A stretch of DNA of 64,000 nucleotides from Pseudomonas moorei (GCF_008801475.1 NZ_VZPP01000011.1:124001-188000), one strand, 5' to 3'. Shown: positions 41,695 through 51,550, counted from the stretch's first letter. Program-made: numbers and translations. The notes: generated from the letters alone by a model not told the origin.

Positions 41695-41904
41695 ATGGAT
41701 CCTGCAGTTTTCGAAGAGTGGATGATGACCGGCCTGGTCTCCATCCTGATCATTTTCATGGGTTTCATCGTCTGGGATCTGGCGAAGAAGTCCAAGGCCG
41801 GGCGTTTCGGCTCGTTCATTCTGTTCTTCGTACTGGGCCTTGGCGTGGCGGCGTTCGTCATCAAGAGCGTGGTGATCGGACTGATCGAGTCCGGCACTTT
41901 ATAA
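41695..41904 (+). CDS. DUF2788 small membrane protein
   Basis: Protein of 69 residues with two hydrophobic segments (VSILIIFMGFIVWDLAKK and FILFFVLGLGVAAFVIKSVV) and the family sequence KKSKAGRFG between them. A longer frame exists upstream, but this ATG matches the DUF2788 start. Its stop overlaps that of the convergent rluE by 6 bp. Function is unknown. Confidence 0.85.
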   Translation: MDPAVFEEWMMTGLVSILIIFMGFIVWDLAKKSKAGRFGSFILFFVLGLGVAAFVIKSVVIGLIESGTL

Positions 41905-42534
41905 GCGCGCCGGCACTTCCTTCCACTGGCCTTGATCGAGCCCTTCGAGAGTCCAGTCGCCGATTCTGACCCGCACCAGGCGCAACGTCGGCAGTCCGAC
42001 CGCCGCCGTCATGCGCCTTACCTGACGGTTACGCCCCTCGCGAATCACCAACTCCAGCCAACTGGTCGGCACACTCTTGCGAAAACGCACGGGCGGATTG
42101 CGCGGCCACAACTCGGGCTCGTCGAGTTGCCGCGCCTCGGCAGGCAAGGTCATGCCGTCGTTCAACTCCACGCCATCACGCAAACGCTGCAACTGCTCGG
42201 CGCTCGGCTCGCCTTCCACTTGCACCCAGTAGGTCTTGGCCAGTTTGTGTTTCGGATCGGCGATCCGCGCCTGTAGCTGACCGTCGTTGGTCAGCAGCAG
42301 CAAGCCTTCGCTGTCGCGGTCCAGCCGTCCGGCGGGGTAAATCCCCGGGATCTCGATAAAGTCCTTGAGCGTCGCCCGACCTTCGCCATCGCTGAATTGC
42401 GTCAGCACATCGAACGGTTTATTGAACAGGATCAGTTTTGGCTCGGCCGGTGGCGCCTTGGCAACACGACGCGGGGCCGAAGGGGATGGCTTCGCGCCAG
42501 GACGGCGGGAAACGGGACGTTGAGGACGGGACAT
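41899..42534 (-). CDS. rluE: 23S rRNA pseudouridine synthase, RsuA/RluE family
   Basis: Isomerises a uridine in 23S rRNA (U2457 in E. coli RluE). The 211-residue protein has a basic, proline-rich N-terminal tail (about 1-32), no S4 domain, and the catalytic GRLDRDSEGLLLLTNDG with its aspartate. Later motifs are ELVIREGRNRQVRRM and VRIGDW. Lack of an S4 domain and overall size favour RluE over RsuA or RluB. Confidence 0.9.
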   Translation of the reverse strand: MSRPQRPVSRRPGAKPSPSAPRRVAKAPPAEPKLILFNKPFDVLTQFSDGEGRATLKDFIEIPGIYPAGRLDRDSEGLLLLTNDGQLQARIADPKHKLAKTYWVQVEGEPSAEQLQRLRDGVELNDGMTLPAEARQLDEPELWPRNPPVRFRKSVPTSWLELVIREGRNRQVRRMTAAVGLPTLRLVRVRIGDWTLEGLDQGQWKEVPARL

Positions 42535-42606
42535 GGCAAAAGAGACATCTAACGGTCAGAGCTGCTAATGCTAGTGCCCTGACCGCTAAATGACCATGAC
42601 TAACCC

Positions 42607-44079
42607 TTAGCGGAACGGTGGTTCGTCGAAGCTGCGCAGTTTGCGCGAGTGCAGCGAGTTGAGTTCGGTGCGCAGCAAGTCCACCGCCTCGATGCCGATC
42701 TTCAAATGCTGGCTGACCGCGCGCTCATAGAAAGCGTTGGCCGAACCCGGCAGCTTGATTTCACTGTGCAGCGGCTTGTCCGACACGCAGAGCAACGTGC
42801 CATAAGGCACGCGCAGGCGATAGCCCTGGGCGGCGATGGTGCCGCTTTCCATGTCCACCGCCACGGCGCGAGACAAGTTGATCAGTGGACGCTCCTGGGC
42901 CCAGCGCAATTCCCAGTTGCGGTCGTCGTAGGTCAGCACGGTGCCGGTGCGCAGACGCTTTTTCAGTTGGTCGCCTTGCTCGCCGGTGATGTTGGCCGCT
43001 GCTTGTTGCAAGGCCATCTGCACTTCGGCCAGGGCCGGGATCGGAATGTTCGGCGGTACCACCCGGTCGAGAATCCCGTCGCGGCGCATGTAGGCGTGCG
43101 CCAGCACGTAGTCGCCAATGGTCTGCGACTGACGCAAGCCGCCGCAGTGACCAATCATCAGCCAGCAGTGCGGACGCAGCACCGCCAGGTGATCGGTGAT
43201 GTTCTTGGCGTTGGACGGGCCGACGCCGATGTTCACCAGGGTCACGCCGTGACCGTCGCTGGCGATCAGGTGATAGGCCGGCATCTGGTAGCGGTGCCAG
43301 ACCACGCCGGCGGCAATCGCCGAGGCTTCACCGTGGTCCATGCTCTTTTCGATGATCACGTTGCCCGGCAGCACCATGCGGATGAAACGCGGGTCTTTGC
43401 GCAATTGTTCAAGGCCATGGACGATGAACTGGTCAACGTAACGGTGGTAGTTGGTCAGCAGGATCCACGGCTGCACATGACGCCAGTCGCTACCGGTGTA
43501 ATGCACCAGTCGGCGCAGGGAGAAATCCACCCGCGCGGCATCGAACAGCGCCAGCGGCAGCGGGTCGGTGTTTTCCCAATCGTACAAGCCATCGGCAATG
43601 CCGTCGGTCGCCGCCGACAGGTCGGTACTCGGGAACACCCGCGCCAGCACGGCCGCGGTGACGCCCGAGCCAGCCAGCTCATCGCCCTGCTCGACTACGT
43701 ACGGATAAGGAATGTTTTGCTGACTGACACCGACCTCTACGGTCACGGTGAAGTCGTGCATCAGAGGTACGAGCTGTTCCAGCAGGTATTTACGGAACGC
43801 CGACGGGTGGGTCACGGTGACGCTGTAGGTGCCCGGTAACTGAACCTTGGCGTAGGCGCGGGTGGTCTGCGGGACTTCGCCCTGGCAATGGTAGGTCAGA
43901 CGCAATTCGGGATAACGGAACAATGCCCGCTGCTCGGCATCGGGCTCGACGCGATCCTTGAGGTAGCGCTTGAGCGCCTGGCTCAATGCGGTGGTTGCAC
44001 GATTGTGCAAGAGCGCAAGCCGGTCAACGGCTTGCTCGGCGGTTTGAACGACAATAAAAGCTTCGGTCACGATCAGCAT
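42607..44079 (-). CDS. amn: AMP nucleosidase
   Basis: Cleaves AMP to adenine and ribose 5-phosphate in purine balance. The 490-residue protein has the AMN N-terminal domain and a C-terminal phosphorylase-like domain with GVGPSNAKNITDHLAVLRPHCWLMIGHCGGLR and AVDMESGTIAAQGYR. The ATG at 44079 follows ACAGG; another in-frame ATG is at 44106. It stands alone. Confidence 0.93.
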   Translation of the reverse strand: MLIVTEAFIVVQTAEQAVDRLALLHNRATTALSQALKRYLKDRVEPDAEQRALFRYPELRLTYHCQGEVPQTTRAYAKVQLPGTYSVTVTHPSAFRKYLLEQLVPLMHDFTVTVEVGVSQQNIPYPYVVEQGDELAGSGVTAAVLARVFPSTDLSAATDGIADGLYDWENTDPLPLALFDAARVDFSLRRLVHYTGSDWRHVQPWILLTNYHRYVDQFIVHGLEQLRKDPRFIRMVLPGNVIIEKSMDHGEASAIAAGVVWHRYQMPAYHLIASDGHGVTLVNIGVGPSNAKNITDHLAVLRPHCWLMIGHCGGLRQSQTIGDYVLAHAYMRRDGILDRVVPPNIPIPALAEVQMALQQAAANITGEQGDQLKKRLRTGTVLTYDDRNWELRWAQERPLINLSRAVAVDMESGTIAAQGYRLRVPYGTLLCVSDKPLHSEIKLPGSANAFYERAVSQHLKIGIEAVDLLRTELNSLHSRKLRSFDEPPFR

Positions 44080-44173
44080 CCTGTGTTCTGACTTGCAGGC
44101 CTTCATCTTGCCTGCATCGTCGCTTCACGGGAACAGTGGCATGCTGATACAAAAATATTGCACACACCGAAAA

Positions 44174-44264
44174 CCCTGTGGGCCTGCCCGCGATGAGGGC
44201 CTATCAATCGACCTATCTGTTGACTGAGATACCGCTATCGCGGGCAAGCCCGCTCCCACGGGTT
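44174..44264. repeat. REPIN with deletion in the left arm
   Basis: Left arm CCCTGTGGGCCTGCCCGCGA lacks about six bases relative to the right arm's complement (AGCGGG missing); right arm ATCGCGGGCAAGCCCGCTCC then CACGGG. Same subtype as the REPIN of tandem unit 3. Confidence 0.75.
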
Positions 44265-44288
44265 GTGCAGTGTTTTTATTGTTCGTGA

Positions 44289-45938
44289 TCAAAAACCCTG
44301 CGGAGTCGATCGGGCGACGATGGCTTCAACATCCAGCCCCCGTGGCAACGCGCCATATACGCGTCCGGCAGAACCGAGGCGGCTGGCGATGAAGGCATCG
44401 CTCACCGCCGCATTGCCCGCCTCCAGCAGCAGTTTGGCTTGCAGCCCCAAGGCAATGTCTTCGGTCAATTGCCGGGCACGGTACTGAATGTCGCCGGTGT
44501 CCTTGAAGGCCTTTTGCAACTGACTGATATGCGCAGCCAGGCGCTTGTCGCCATGGCCATCACCCAACTCCGTGAACAGGGCATCGAGGGCACCCGGCTC
44601 TTTCGACAGCGCTCGCAGCACGTCGAGGCATTGCACGTTGCCGGAGCCTTCCCACGTCGAGTTGACCGGCGCCTCGCGGTACAGCCGCGGCAGGATGCTG
44701 TCTTCGACATAACCGGCCCCGCCCATGCACTCGGCGGCTTCGTTGATCATGGCCGGCGCGCGCTTGCAGATCCAATACTTGCCCACCGCCGTCACCAACC
44801 GCGCGAATTTTGCTTCCTGATCATCTCCCAGATGATCCAGCGCCCGGCCCATGCGCAAACTCAAGGCCAGGGCCGCTTCGCTTTCCAGTGCCAGGTCCGC
44901 CAGCACGTTTTGCATCAAGGGCTGTTCGCTCAGTAATTTGCCGCCGACCGAGCGGTGTGCACAGTGATGGCTGGCCTGGGTCAGCGCCTGACGCATCAGC
45001 GAGCTGGAGCCGACCATGCAATCGAAGCGGGTCATGGCCACCATCTCGATGATGGCCGGTACCCCCCGCCCCTCCTCGCCGACCATCCAGGCCAGGGCGC
45101 CACGAAACTCCACTTCGCTGGAAGCGTTGGAGCAATTGCCGAGTTTGTTTTTCAGGCGCTGGATGTAGAACTGATTGCGCGTGTCATCCGGGCGATGGCG
45201 CGGCAGCAGGAAACAGGTCAAGCCCTTGTCCGTCTGCGCCAGGGTCAGGAAGGCATCGCACATCGGCGCCGAACAGAACCACTTGTGCCCCACCAGTTCA
45301 TAAGCCTGGCCAGGACCGCTGGCACCGACCGGATAAGCCTTGGTGGTGTTCGCGCGAACGTCGGTGCCACCCTGTTTCTCGGTCATGGCCATGCCGAGGG
45401 TGACCCCGGCCTTGTGGGCCATGCCGACGTTGCGTGGGTCATATTCGGTGGCGAGCACTTTCGGCAGCCATTGTCTGGCCAGATCCGGCTGCAGGCGCAG
45501 GGCCGGTACGCTGGCGAAGGTCATGGTCAGCGGGCAGCCACTGCCGGCTTCGGCCTGGCTGTGCAAGTAAGTCATGGAAGCCCGGGCGACATGGGCGCCG
45601 TCCTGCGGGTGCGCCCAGGGCAACGAGGTCAGGCCATGTTCGATCGCCGTGCGCATCAGTTGGTGGTAGGCCGGATGAAATTCCACCAGGTCGATACGAT
45701 GCCCATAGCGGTCGTGACTGCTGAACACCGGCTTGTTCTCATTGGCCAGGAATCCCGCCTCCATCAGCGGCCCCCCGGCCAGTGCACCGTAGGCATCGAT
45801 CCGCGATTCGGCCCAACCGGCCCCGAAACGCCGCGACCACTCCTGCAACGGCAAGTCGATGCGAAACAGGTTGGCGCCATCAAGGGACGGCGGCTGGTTG
45901 GTGACTTCGTGGGTTTCGGCGAACTGGTGCAGGTTCAT
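44289..45938 (-). CDS. Acyl-CoA dehydrogenase family protein, AidB-like
   Basis: FAD enzyme of 549 residues in the AidB branch of acyl-CoA dehydrogenases; E. coli AidB is part of the alkylation response. N-terminal ETHEVTNQPPSLDGANLF is the AidB-type opening; MTEKQGGTDVRANTT is the FAD-side motif, and YREAPVNSTWEGSGNVQCLDVLR the AidB-type C-terminal region. The ATG at 45938 follows GGAG. AidB is thought to bind DNA in E. coli; whether this one does is not visible. A role as an ordinary acyl-CoA dehydrogenase remains possible. Confidence 0.87.
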   Translation of the reverse strand: MNLHQFAETHEVTNQPPSLDGANLFRIDLPLQEWSRRFGAGWAESRIDAYGALAGGPLMEAGFLANENKPVFSSHDRYGHRIDLVEFHPAYHQLMRTAIEHGLTSLPWAHPQDGAHVARASMTYLHSQAEAGSGCPLTMTFASVPALRLQPDLARQWLPKVLATEYDPRNVGMAHKAGVTLGMAMTEKQGGTDVRANTTKAYPVGASGPGQAYELVGHKWFCSAPMCDAFLTLAQTDKGLTCFLLPRHRPDDTRNQFYIQRLKNKLGNCSNASSEVEFRGALAWMVGEEGRGVPAIIEMVAMTRFDCMVGSSSLMRQALTQASHHCAHRSVGGKLLSEQPLMQNVLADLALESEAALALSLRMGRALDHLGDDQEAKFARLVTAVGKYWICKRAPAMINEAAECMGGAGYVEDSILPRLYREAPVNSTWEGSGNVQCLDVLRALSKEPGALDALFTELGDGHGDKRLAAHISQLQKAFKDTGDIQYRARQLTEDIALGLQAKLLLEAGNAAVSDAFIASRLGSAGRVYGALPRGLDVEAIVARSTPQGF

Positions 45939-46011
45939 GACGGGGCTCCTTTGGTTAGCCAAGGAGACCAGTTAAGCACCGCACCTCAGACGAACAAAGT
46001 GTCATATCCGC

Positions 46012-48396
46012 CTAACTTCCGGCGCTTTCACCCTGTTTCGCGCAGAGCACCCGACGATAGAGCGCAACCTGCAAATCTTCGAATTTCACCGGCTTGCTCA
46101 GGTAGTCGATCATTGCGCCAGTCGGGCAGCGCTCCCGGTCAACACCCAGTGCGATCATGAATATCGGCACGTCGGCGCAGCCCGGCAAGGCGCGGATCTG
46201 GCAGCAGACCGACACATCGTCCAGCGCTGGCAACTGACAATCGAGCAAAACGGCGTCGAAGGTTTCACGCTGCAACAACTCCAGTGCAGTGAGGCCGCTG
46301 TCAGCGGTGCGGACCCGGAAACCGAGCTTGAGCAACATGCCGCGCATCACCAGCTGATTGATACTGTTTTCGTCCACCAGCAGCACCGAGCAATCCTGCG
46401 GCAGGCGCAGGCGCGGGAAATCCCGAGCCATGGAGGGCGCTGTCGAATGCTCCAGCGCCGGCACTTCGAACTCGACATCGAGCTGGAAGCGACTCCCACG
46501 TCCAGGCTCCGAGCGATGAGTCAGGCGTCCACCAAGCAATTCCACCAACTGCCGGCAAATGGCCAGCCCCACGCCCAAACCGCCGTATTCACGGGTCATC
46601 GAACCGTCAAGCTGGAAGAAGCGCTGATACATGGTCGCCTCCCCCAGATCGGTAAAGCCGATGCCGGTGTCGATCACTGCGAAAGACAGCGCCAACCGGT
46701 CAGGCTCCACCGCCTTCCCCGTCACCCGCAACGCCAGCCCGCCCACTTTGGTGAACTTGATCGCGTTATCCAGCAGGCATTCAAGGCATTGCGCCAACTT
46801 GGTGCTATCGCCATGCAGTCGATCCGGCACGCCGGGCGCCACGTCGACTTTGAAGTCCAGCGACTTGCTCGACGCATTGCCGTCGAATTGCACGCGCAAT
46901 GCCTCGATCACACCGCGCAAACTGAAGGTCTCGGGGTAGACCTTGAGTTTGCCGGCCTGCAACTCGGTCAGGGTCAGAATGCCGTTGACCATGCGCATCA
47001 TCTCCCGCGCCGATCCCGCGGCTGTTTGCTGGTATTGCTCCAGCTCGGGGTCCATCTCGACGGTCTGCATCAGCTCCAGCGAACCGATCACCCCGTTCAT
47101 GGGCGTTCGCAGTTCGTGGGTCAGGGTGGCGAGGAATTCGTCTTTGAGCTTGTTACTGCGGGCCAGTTGCTGGTTGAGCACTTCCAGTTTTTGCCCGGCG
47201 TCGAGCAACGTCTGCGCCTGCTGCTCGCGCATGGCGTTGATGCGGTCGGCCAGGGCCAGAGATAGCAGCGCCACTTCAATGGCCGAACCGATCTGGCTGG
47301 AGTACATGGTCAGGAATACGTTCGGCAGGTAACCCAGCACCATCAGTGTGTTGATGATGCCGCCCAGCAAAAAAGCCGACCAGGCAATGATGAAATACCG
47401 CGCCACCCGCAGGCCCCGCAGCCAGGCGAAAATCCCCGCAGAAAAAATCACCACGGTGAAGCTCAGTGCCAGCGCCGTCGCCAGGCGCAGGGCCAGGGCG
47501 TAGCTGGTCATCAAGGACAACCCGACCACCAGCGCGCTGAACGCCACCAATGCCAGCAACAAGCGATCGAGCCAACGACTGTGGTTGGCTGTCTGCAAGA
47601 AACTGCGAGCGAACTGGCTGCCGAACAGTCCCGCGCAACCAATGAAAAATGGCGTCGCGGCGTTGGCCCACCAGGGATTGTCCGGCCAGAAATACTGCAC
47701 GGCGGCGCCGTTCACCGAGAGCTGGTACAGGCCGAACGAGGCAATGTAGACGATGTAGTAGAGGTAACTGGTGTCGCGCACACTGAGGTAGATGAACAGG
47801 TTGTAGACCACCATGCCCAGCAGGACGCCGTAGATCAGCCCCAGCACATAGAGGCGCACCGGTTGTTCTTCGAGATACGCCGTGCTCGACCACAATGTCA
47901 CCGGCGCCTGGATCGAGCCTTCGCTTTGCAGGCGCAGGTACAGGGTTTGCGTCTGGCCGGCGGTGAAATTCAGATTGAACAGGTAGTTGTTCTGACGGAT
48001 CTCGCGACTGGCGAACGGCAAGGCATCGCCCGTCCGGCGAACCAATTGATAGTTACCGGCTGCATCAGGCAAGTAGAGGTCAAGGTGATCGAGGGGTGGA
48101 TAAGCCAGTTCCAGCAGCCAGGTTCGTTGCACCGTCGGGTCGGTCGGGCGGTAGCGCAGATCGATTTTCAGCCAGAACACCGAACGCGAGTATCCGGCAT
48201 TGAGGGTGTCTTTATCGTGAGGCTTGAAGTTGCCGGCGGCTGCCTGAGCGCGTACATCGGCAATGGTTGCCTGCCCCCCTGCGTCTTCAAACACCTGCAG
48301 GGATCGGCCCAGGGGAAGGCTTTGAGTGGACTCATCGAATTCGATGGCGTTCGCCAAAAGGGGCAAACACAAGATCAACATCAGCAAATAGCGCAT
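46012..48396 (-). CDS. Hybrid sensor histidine kinase with 7TMR-DISM sensor
   Basis: Membrane sensor of 794 residues. In order: signal peptide about 1-17, 7TMR-DISM extracellular domain about 20-165, seven membrane segments about 182-385, coiled coil, HisKA with phospho-acceptor H427 (THELRTPMNG), ATPase domain with N544 (DNAIKF), DTGIG at 576-580 and GLGVGLAI, and a receiver domain about 669-785 with acidic pair D675/E676, phospho-aspartate D719 (LLDCQLP) and K768 (SKP). The domain build resembles the RetS/LadS-type sensors. There is no output regulator or HPt gene beside it, so its partner is elsewhere. The ligand is unknown. Confidence 0.9.
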   Translation of the reverse strand: MRYLLMLILCLPLLANAIEFDESTQSLPLGRSLQVFEDAGGQATIADVRAQAAAGNFKPHDKDTLNAGYSRSVFWLKIDLRYRPTDPTVQRTWLLELAYPPLDHLDLYLPDAAGNYQLVRRTGDALPFASREIRQNNYLFNLNFTAGQTQTLYLRLQSEGSIQAPVTLWSSTAYLEEQPVRLYVLGLIYGVLLGMVVYNLFIYLSVRDTSYLYYIVYIASFGLYQLSVNGAAVQYFWPDNPWWANAATPFFIGCAGLFGSQFARSFLQTANHSRWLDRLLLALVAFSALVVGLSLMTSYALALRLATALALSFTVVIFSAGIFAWLRGLRVARYFIIAWSAFLLGGIINTLMVLGYLPNVFLTMYSSQIGSAIEVALLSLALADRINAMREQQAQTLLDAGQKLEVLNQQLARSNKLKDEFLATLTHELRTPMNGVIGSLELMQTVEMDPELEQYQQTAAGSAREMMRMVNGILTLTELQAGKLKVYPETFSLRGVIEALRVQFDGNASSKSLDFKVDVAPGVPDRLHGDSTKLAQCLECLLDNAIKFTKVGGLALRVTGKAVEPDRLALSFAVIDTGIGFTDLGEATMYQRFFQLDGSMTREYGGLGVGLAICRQLVELLGGRLTHRSEPGRGSRFQLDVEFEVPALEHSTAPSMARDFPRLRLPQDCSVLLVDENSINQLVMRGMLLKLGFRVRTADSGLTALELLQRETFDAVLLDCQLPALDDVSVCCQIRALPGCADVPIFMIALGVDRERCPTGAMIDYLSKPVKFEDLQVALYRRVLCAKQGESAGS

Positions 48397-48802
48397 TGGT
48401 GCCCCAGCGTGGCCTGTCCGGTCCTGTCAGGAAGCCCCCCATTCCTTTTGAGTAGACGTAAAACCGGTGTTACCTGTTATTGATTTGGATCCACTCTAGC
48501 ATAGCCGTTGATGGCCATTGAGCACTACTGAAATTTTTCCTACAAAGGCTCTAGCACGGGCGTTCCAGCGAAGATTATTGAGATAGAGCTGTTTGACTGA
48601 TCAGGCAGCAAAAATCGCCGGGCAACGTGCTTGTGGCGAGGGCGCTTGCTCCCGCCGGGCAGCGAAGCGGCCCTAACAGTTTGTCCGTTGCGCCGGGCCA
48701 TTGGACTTTACGACTGCTTCGCATTCGAGCGGGAGCAAGCGCCCTCGCCACAAGCATGTCGCCGCACCCGAAAAAAGATGTTTGGTGGTAAGCTCGCGCA
48801 CC
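48397..48802. other. Divergent non-coding region, kinase to thiD
   Basis: A 406-bp gap holding a REPIN (48630-48754) and otherwise unremarkable DNA. I looked for a TPP riboswitch before thiD and see no thi-box sequence. Confidence 0.6.
48630..48754. repeat. REPIN, long-spacer form
   Basis: CTTGTGGCGAGGGCGCTTGC ... GCAAGCGCCCTCGCCACAAG, perfect 20-bp outer arms about 125 bp apart, same subfamily as 7868 and 54205. Confidence 0.88.
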
Positions 48803-49600
48803 ATGAATATCTATAGCTCTCGCCCCGTTGTCCTCTGTCTCTCCGGCCACGACCCAAGTGGTGGCGCCGGCTTGCAGGCAGATATCGAAGCCCTGCTCGC
48901 TCAGGGTTGCCATGCGGCTCCGGCCGTCACCGCCCTGACCGTGCAAGACACGGTCAATGTTACTGACTTCCGCGTCCTTGACCGTGAGTGGGTGTTGGCC
49001 CAGGCCAATGCCGTGCTCAACGACTCCGAGGTCGCGGCCGTCAAACTGGGCATGCTCGGTTCACTGGAAATGGTCGACACCGTGGTCGAACTGCTTTCGG
49101 CGCACCCGCATTTGCCGGTGGTCTGCGACCCGGTGCTGCGCGCCGGCGGCGGCGGACGCCTGGGCAAGGACGAAGTCGGCTACGCCATGCGCGAACGCCT
49201 GCTTCCCCTGTCGATCATCGCCACCCCCAACCTTCCCGAAGCCCGCATCCTCGCCGAACTGCCAGAAGGCACCGCAGACGAGTGCGCTGAAAAGCTCCTG
49301 CCGTTCGTCAAACACCTGCTGATCACCGGTGGCCATGGCGACGAAACCGAAATCCACAATCGCCTCTACAGCCGCGACGGTCATCGCGACACCTTTACCT
49401 GTCAGCGCCTGCCCGGCAGTTATCACGGTTCCGGCTGCACCCTGGCCAGCGCCCTCGCCGGCCGTCTGGCCCAGGGTGAAAACCTCGCCAGCGCCGTACA
49501 GACTGCACTTAACTACACGTGGCGCACCCTGCGTGACGCGGAGCAGCTGGGCAAAGGGCAGTTCGTGCCACGCCGCCTGCCACTGGACTTCTGTTCGTAA
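48803..49600 (+). CDS. thiD: Hydroxymethylpyrimidine/phosphomethylpyrimidine kinase
   Basis: Phosphorylates HMP and HMP-P in thiamine biosynthesis. The 265-residue ribokinase-fold protein has SGHDPSGGAGLQADIE near the start, VCDPVLRAGGGG, ATPNLPEA and the C-terminal GSGCTLASALAG loop with the catalytic Cys region. It starts the thiD-thiE pair; hemL follows at close spacing, so all three may share a transcript. Confidence 0.95.
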   Translation: MNIYSSRPVVLCLSGHDPSGGAGLQADIEALLAQGCHAAPAVTALTVQDTVNVTDFRVLDREWVLAQANAVLNDSEVAAVKLGMLGSLEMVDTVVELLSAHPHLPVVCDPVLRAGGGGRLGKDEVGYAMRERLLPLSIIATPNLPEARILAELPEGTADECAEKLLPFVKHLLITGGHGDETEIHNRLYSRDGHRDTFTCQRLPGSYHGSGCTLASALAGRLAQGENLASAVQTALNYTWRTLRDAEQLGKGQFVPRRLPLDFCS

Positions 49601-49618
49601 CGCCATGAGGCCTGTCCG

Positions 49619-50242
49619 ATGAAACTACGTGGCCTGTACGCCATTACCGACAGCCAGTTGCTGGCCGGTAAATTTCTCTCGTACGTGGAGGCGGCGCTGG
49701 AAGGCGGCGTCGCCCTTTTGCAGTACCGCGACAAGAGCAGCGATGAGGCCCGCCGCCTGCGCGAGGCCGAAACCCTGCGCAATTTGTGCGATCGCTACAA
49801 GACGCAGTTGATCATCAATGACGACGCTGAACTGGCCGCACGCCTGAACGTGGGCGTGCACCTGGGCCAGACCGACGGCCCGCTGTCGCCGACCCGCGCC
49901 CTGCTCGGCTCCAAAGCCATCATCGGTTCGACCTGCCACGCACAACTCGAACTGGCCGAGCAAGCCGTCAAGGAAGGCGCCAGTTACGTCGCGTTCGGGC
50001 GCTTCTTCAATTCCAACACCAAGCCCGGCGCCCCGACCTGCAGCCTCGATCTGCTGGACCAGGCGCGCCAGCAACTGCACCTGCCGATCTGTGCGATCGG
50101 CGGCATCACCCTGGACAACGCCGCCCCGCTGGTGGCCCATGGCGTCGATCTGCTGGCGGTGGTGCATGGTCTGTTTGGCGCCGAAAGCACGGCTGAAGTG
50201 ACCCGCCGCGCCCGCGCATTCAATGAATTACTAAAAATCTGA
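49619..50242 (+). CDS. thiE: Thiamine-phosphate synthase
   Basis: Joins HMP-PP and the thiazole phosphate to give thiamine phosphate. The 207-residue TIM barrel shows LLQYRDKSSDEA, LIINDDAELAARLNVGVHLGQTDG and YVAFGRFFNSNTKPGA, all standard ThiE segments. It begins 18 bp after thiD, with ATGAGG as likely ribosome-binding site. Confidence 0.96.
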   Translation: MKLRGLYAITDSQLLAGKFLSYVEAALEGGVALLQYRDKSSDEARRLREAETLRNLCDRYKTQLIINDDAELAARLNVGVHLGQTDGPLSPTRALLGSKAIIGSTCHAQLELAEQAVKEGASYVAFGRFFNSNTKPGAPTCSLDLLDQARQQLHLPICAIGGITLDNAAPLVAHGVDLLAVVHGLFGAESTAEVTRRARAFNELLKI

Positions 50243-50257
50243 TTTGAGAGTCCACCC

Positions 50258-51541
50258 ATGTCTCGTTCCGAAACCCTGTTTGCCAATGCCCAGAAACACA
50301 TTCCCGGTGGCGTGAACTCGCCGGTGCGCGCGTTCAAGAGCGTTGGCGGCACGCCGTTGTTCTTCAAACACGCTGAAGGCGCCTACGTCACCGACGAAGA
50401 CAACAAGCGTTATGTGGATTACGTCGGCTCCTGGGGCCCGATGATTCTCGGTCACAGCCACCCGGACGTGCTGGACGCGGTGCGTAAACAGCTGGAGCAC
50501 GGCCTGTCCTACGGCGCGCCGACCGAAATGGAAACCCAGATGGCCGATCTGGTCTGCTCGCTGGTGCCGTCGATGGACATGGTGCGCATGGTCAGCTCCG
50601 GCACCGAAGCGACCATGAGCGCCATTCGTCTGGCTCGCGGTTTCACCGGTCGCGACAGCATCATCAAATTTGAAGGCTGCTACCACGGTCACTCCGATAG
50701 CCTGCTGGTCAAGGCCGGTTCCGGTGCCCTGACCCAAGGCGTACCGAGCTCGGCCGGTGTACCGGCGGCGTTCGCCAAACACACCCTGACCCTGCCATTC
50801 AACGATATAGACGCGGTTGAAGCGATGCTCGCCGAAGTCGGCCAGGACGTGGCCTGCATCATCGTTGAACCGGTGGCCGGCAACATGAACTGCGTACCAC
50901 CGGCACCAGGCTTCCTCGAAGGCCTGCGGACCCTGTGCGACAGGCACGGCGTCGTGCTGATTTTCGACGAAGTGATGACCGGTTTCCGCGTCGCCCTGGG
51001 CGGTGCCCAGGCTTACTACGGTGTAACGCCGGACCTGACCACGTTCGGCAAGATCATCGGCGGCGGCATGCCGGTGGGCTGCTTCGGCGGCAAACGCGAA
51101 ATCATGTCGCGTATCGCGCCCCTGGGCCCGGTCTACCAGGCCGGTACGCTGTCGGGTAACCCGCTGGCGATGGCGGCAGGCCTGACCACCCTGCGCCTGA
51201 TCAGCCGTCCGGGTTTCCACGCGGAGCTGACCGACTACACCACGCGCCTGCTCGATGGCCTGCAAGTGCGTGCCGACGCGGCGGGCATCCCGTTCGTGAC
51301 CACTCAGGCCGGCGGCATGTTCGGTCTGTACTTCAGCGGCGCCGACGACATCGTGACCTTCGATGACGTGATGGCCAGCGATGCGGCGCTGTTCGGTCGC
51401 TTCTTCCACCTGATGCTCGAGGGCGGTGTGTACCTGGCACCGAGCGCCTTCGAAGCCGGCTTCACCTCGATCGCCCACGGCGAAACCGAGCTGAAACTGA
51501 CTCTGGATGCCGCTGAACGCGCCTTCGCCGCACTGAAGTAA
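50258..51541 (+). CDS. hemL: Glutamate-1-semialdehyde 2,1-aminomutase
   Basis: PLP enzyme of 427 residues forming 5-aminolevulinate for haem synthesis. The start SRSETLFANAQKHIPGGVNSPVRAF, the PLP-phosphate contact SSGTEATMSAIRLARG, FDEVMTGFR and the PLP-lysine in TTFGKIIGGGMPVG are present. It follows thiE by 15 bp. Confidence 0.97.
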   Translation: MSRSETLFANAQKHIPGGVNSPVRAFKSVGGTPLFFKHAEGAYVTDEDNKRYVDYVGSWGPMILGHSHPDVLDAVRKQLEHGLSYGAPTEMETQMADLVCSLVPSMDMVRMVSSGTEATMSAIRLARGFTGRDSIIKFEGCYHGHSDSLLVKAGSGALTQGVPSSAGVPAAFAKHTLTLPFNDIDAVEAMLAEVGQDVACIIVEPVAGNMNCVPPAPGFLEGLRTLCDRHGVVLIFDEVMTGFRVALGGAQAYYGVTPDLTTFGKIIGGGMPVGCFGGKREIMSRIAPLGPVYQAGTLSGNPLAMAAGLTTLRLISRPGFHAELTDYTTRLLDGLQVRADAAGIPFVTTQAGGMFGLYFSGADDIVTFDDVMASDAALFGRFFHLMLEGGVYLAPSAFEAGFTSIAHGETELKLTLDAAERAFAALK

Positions 51542-51550
51542 TGTGATCCA

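Noticed and set aside
48397..48802. TPP riboswitch before thiD
   Set aside because: No thi-box consensus could be found in the leader; the region is mostly a REPIN.
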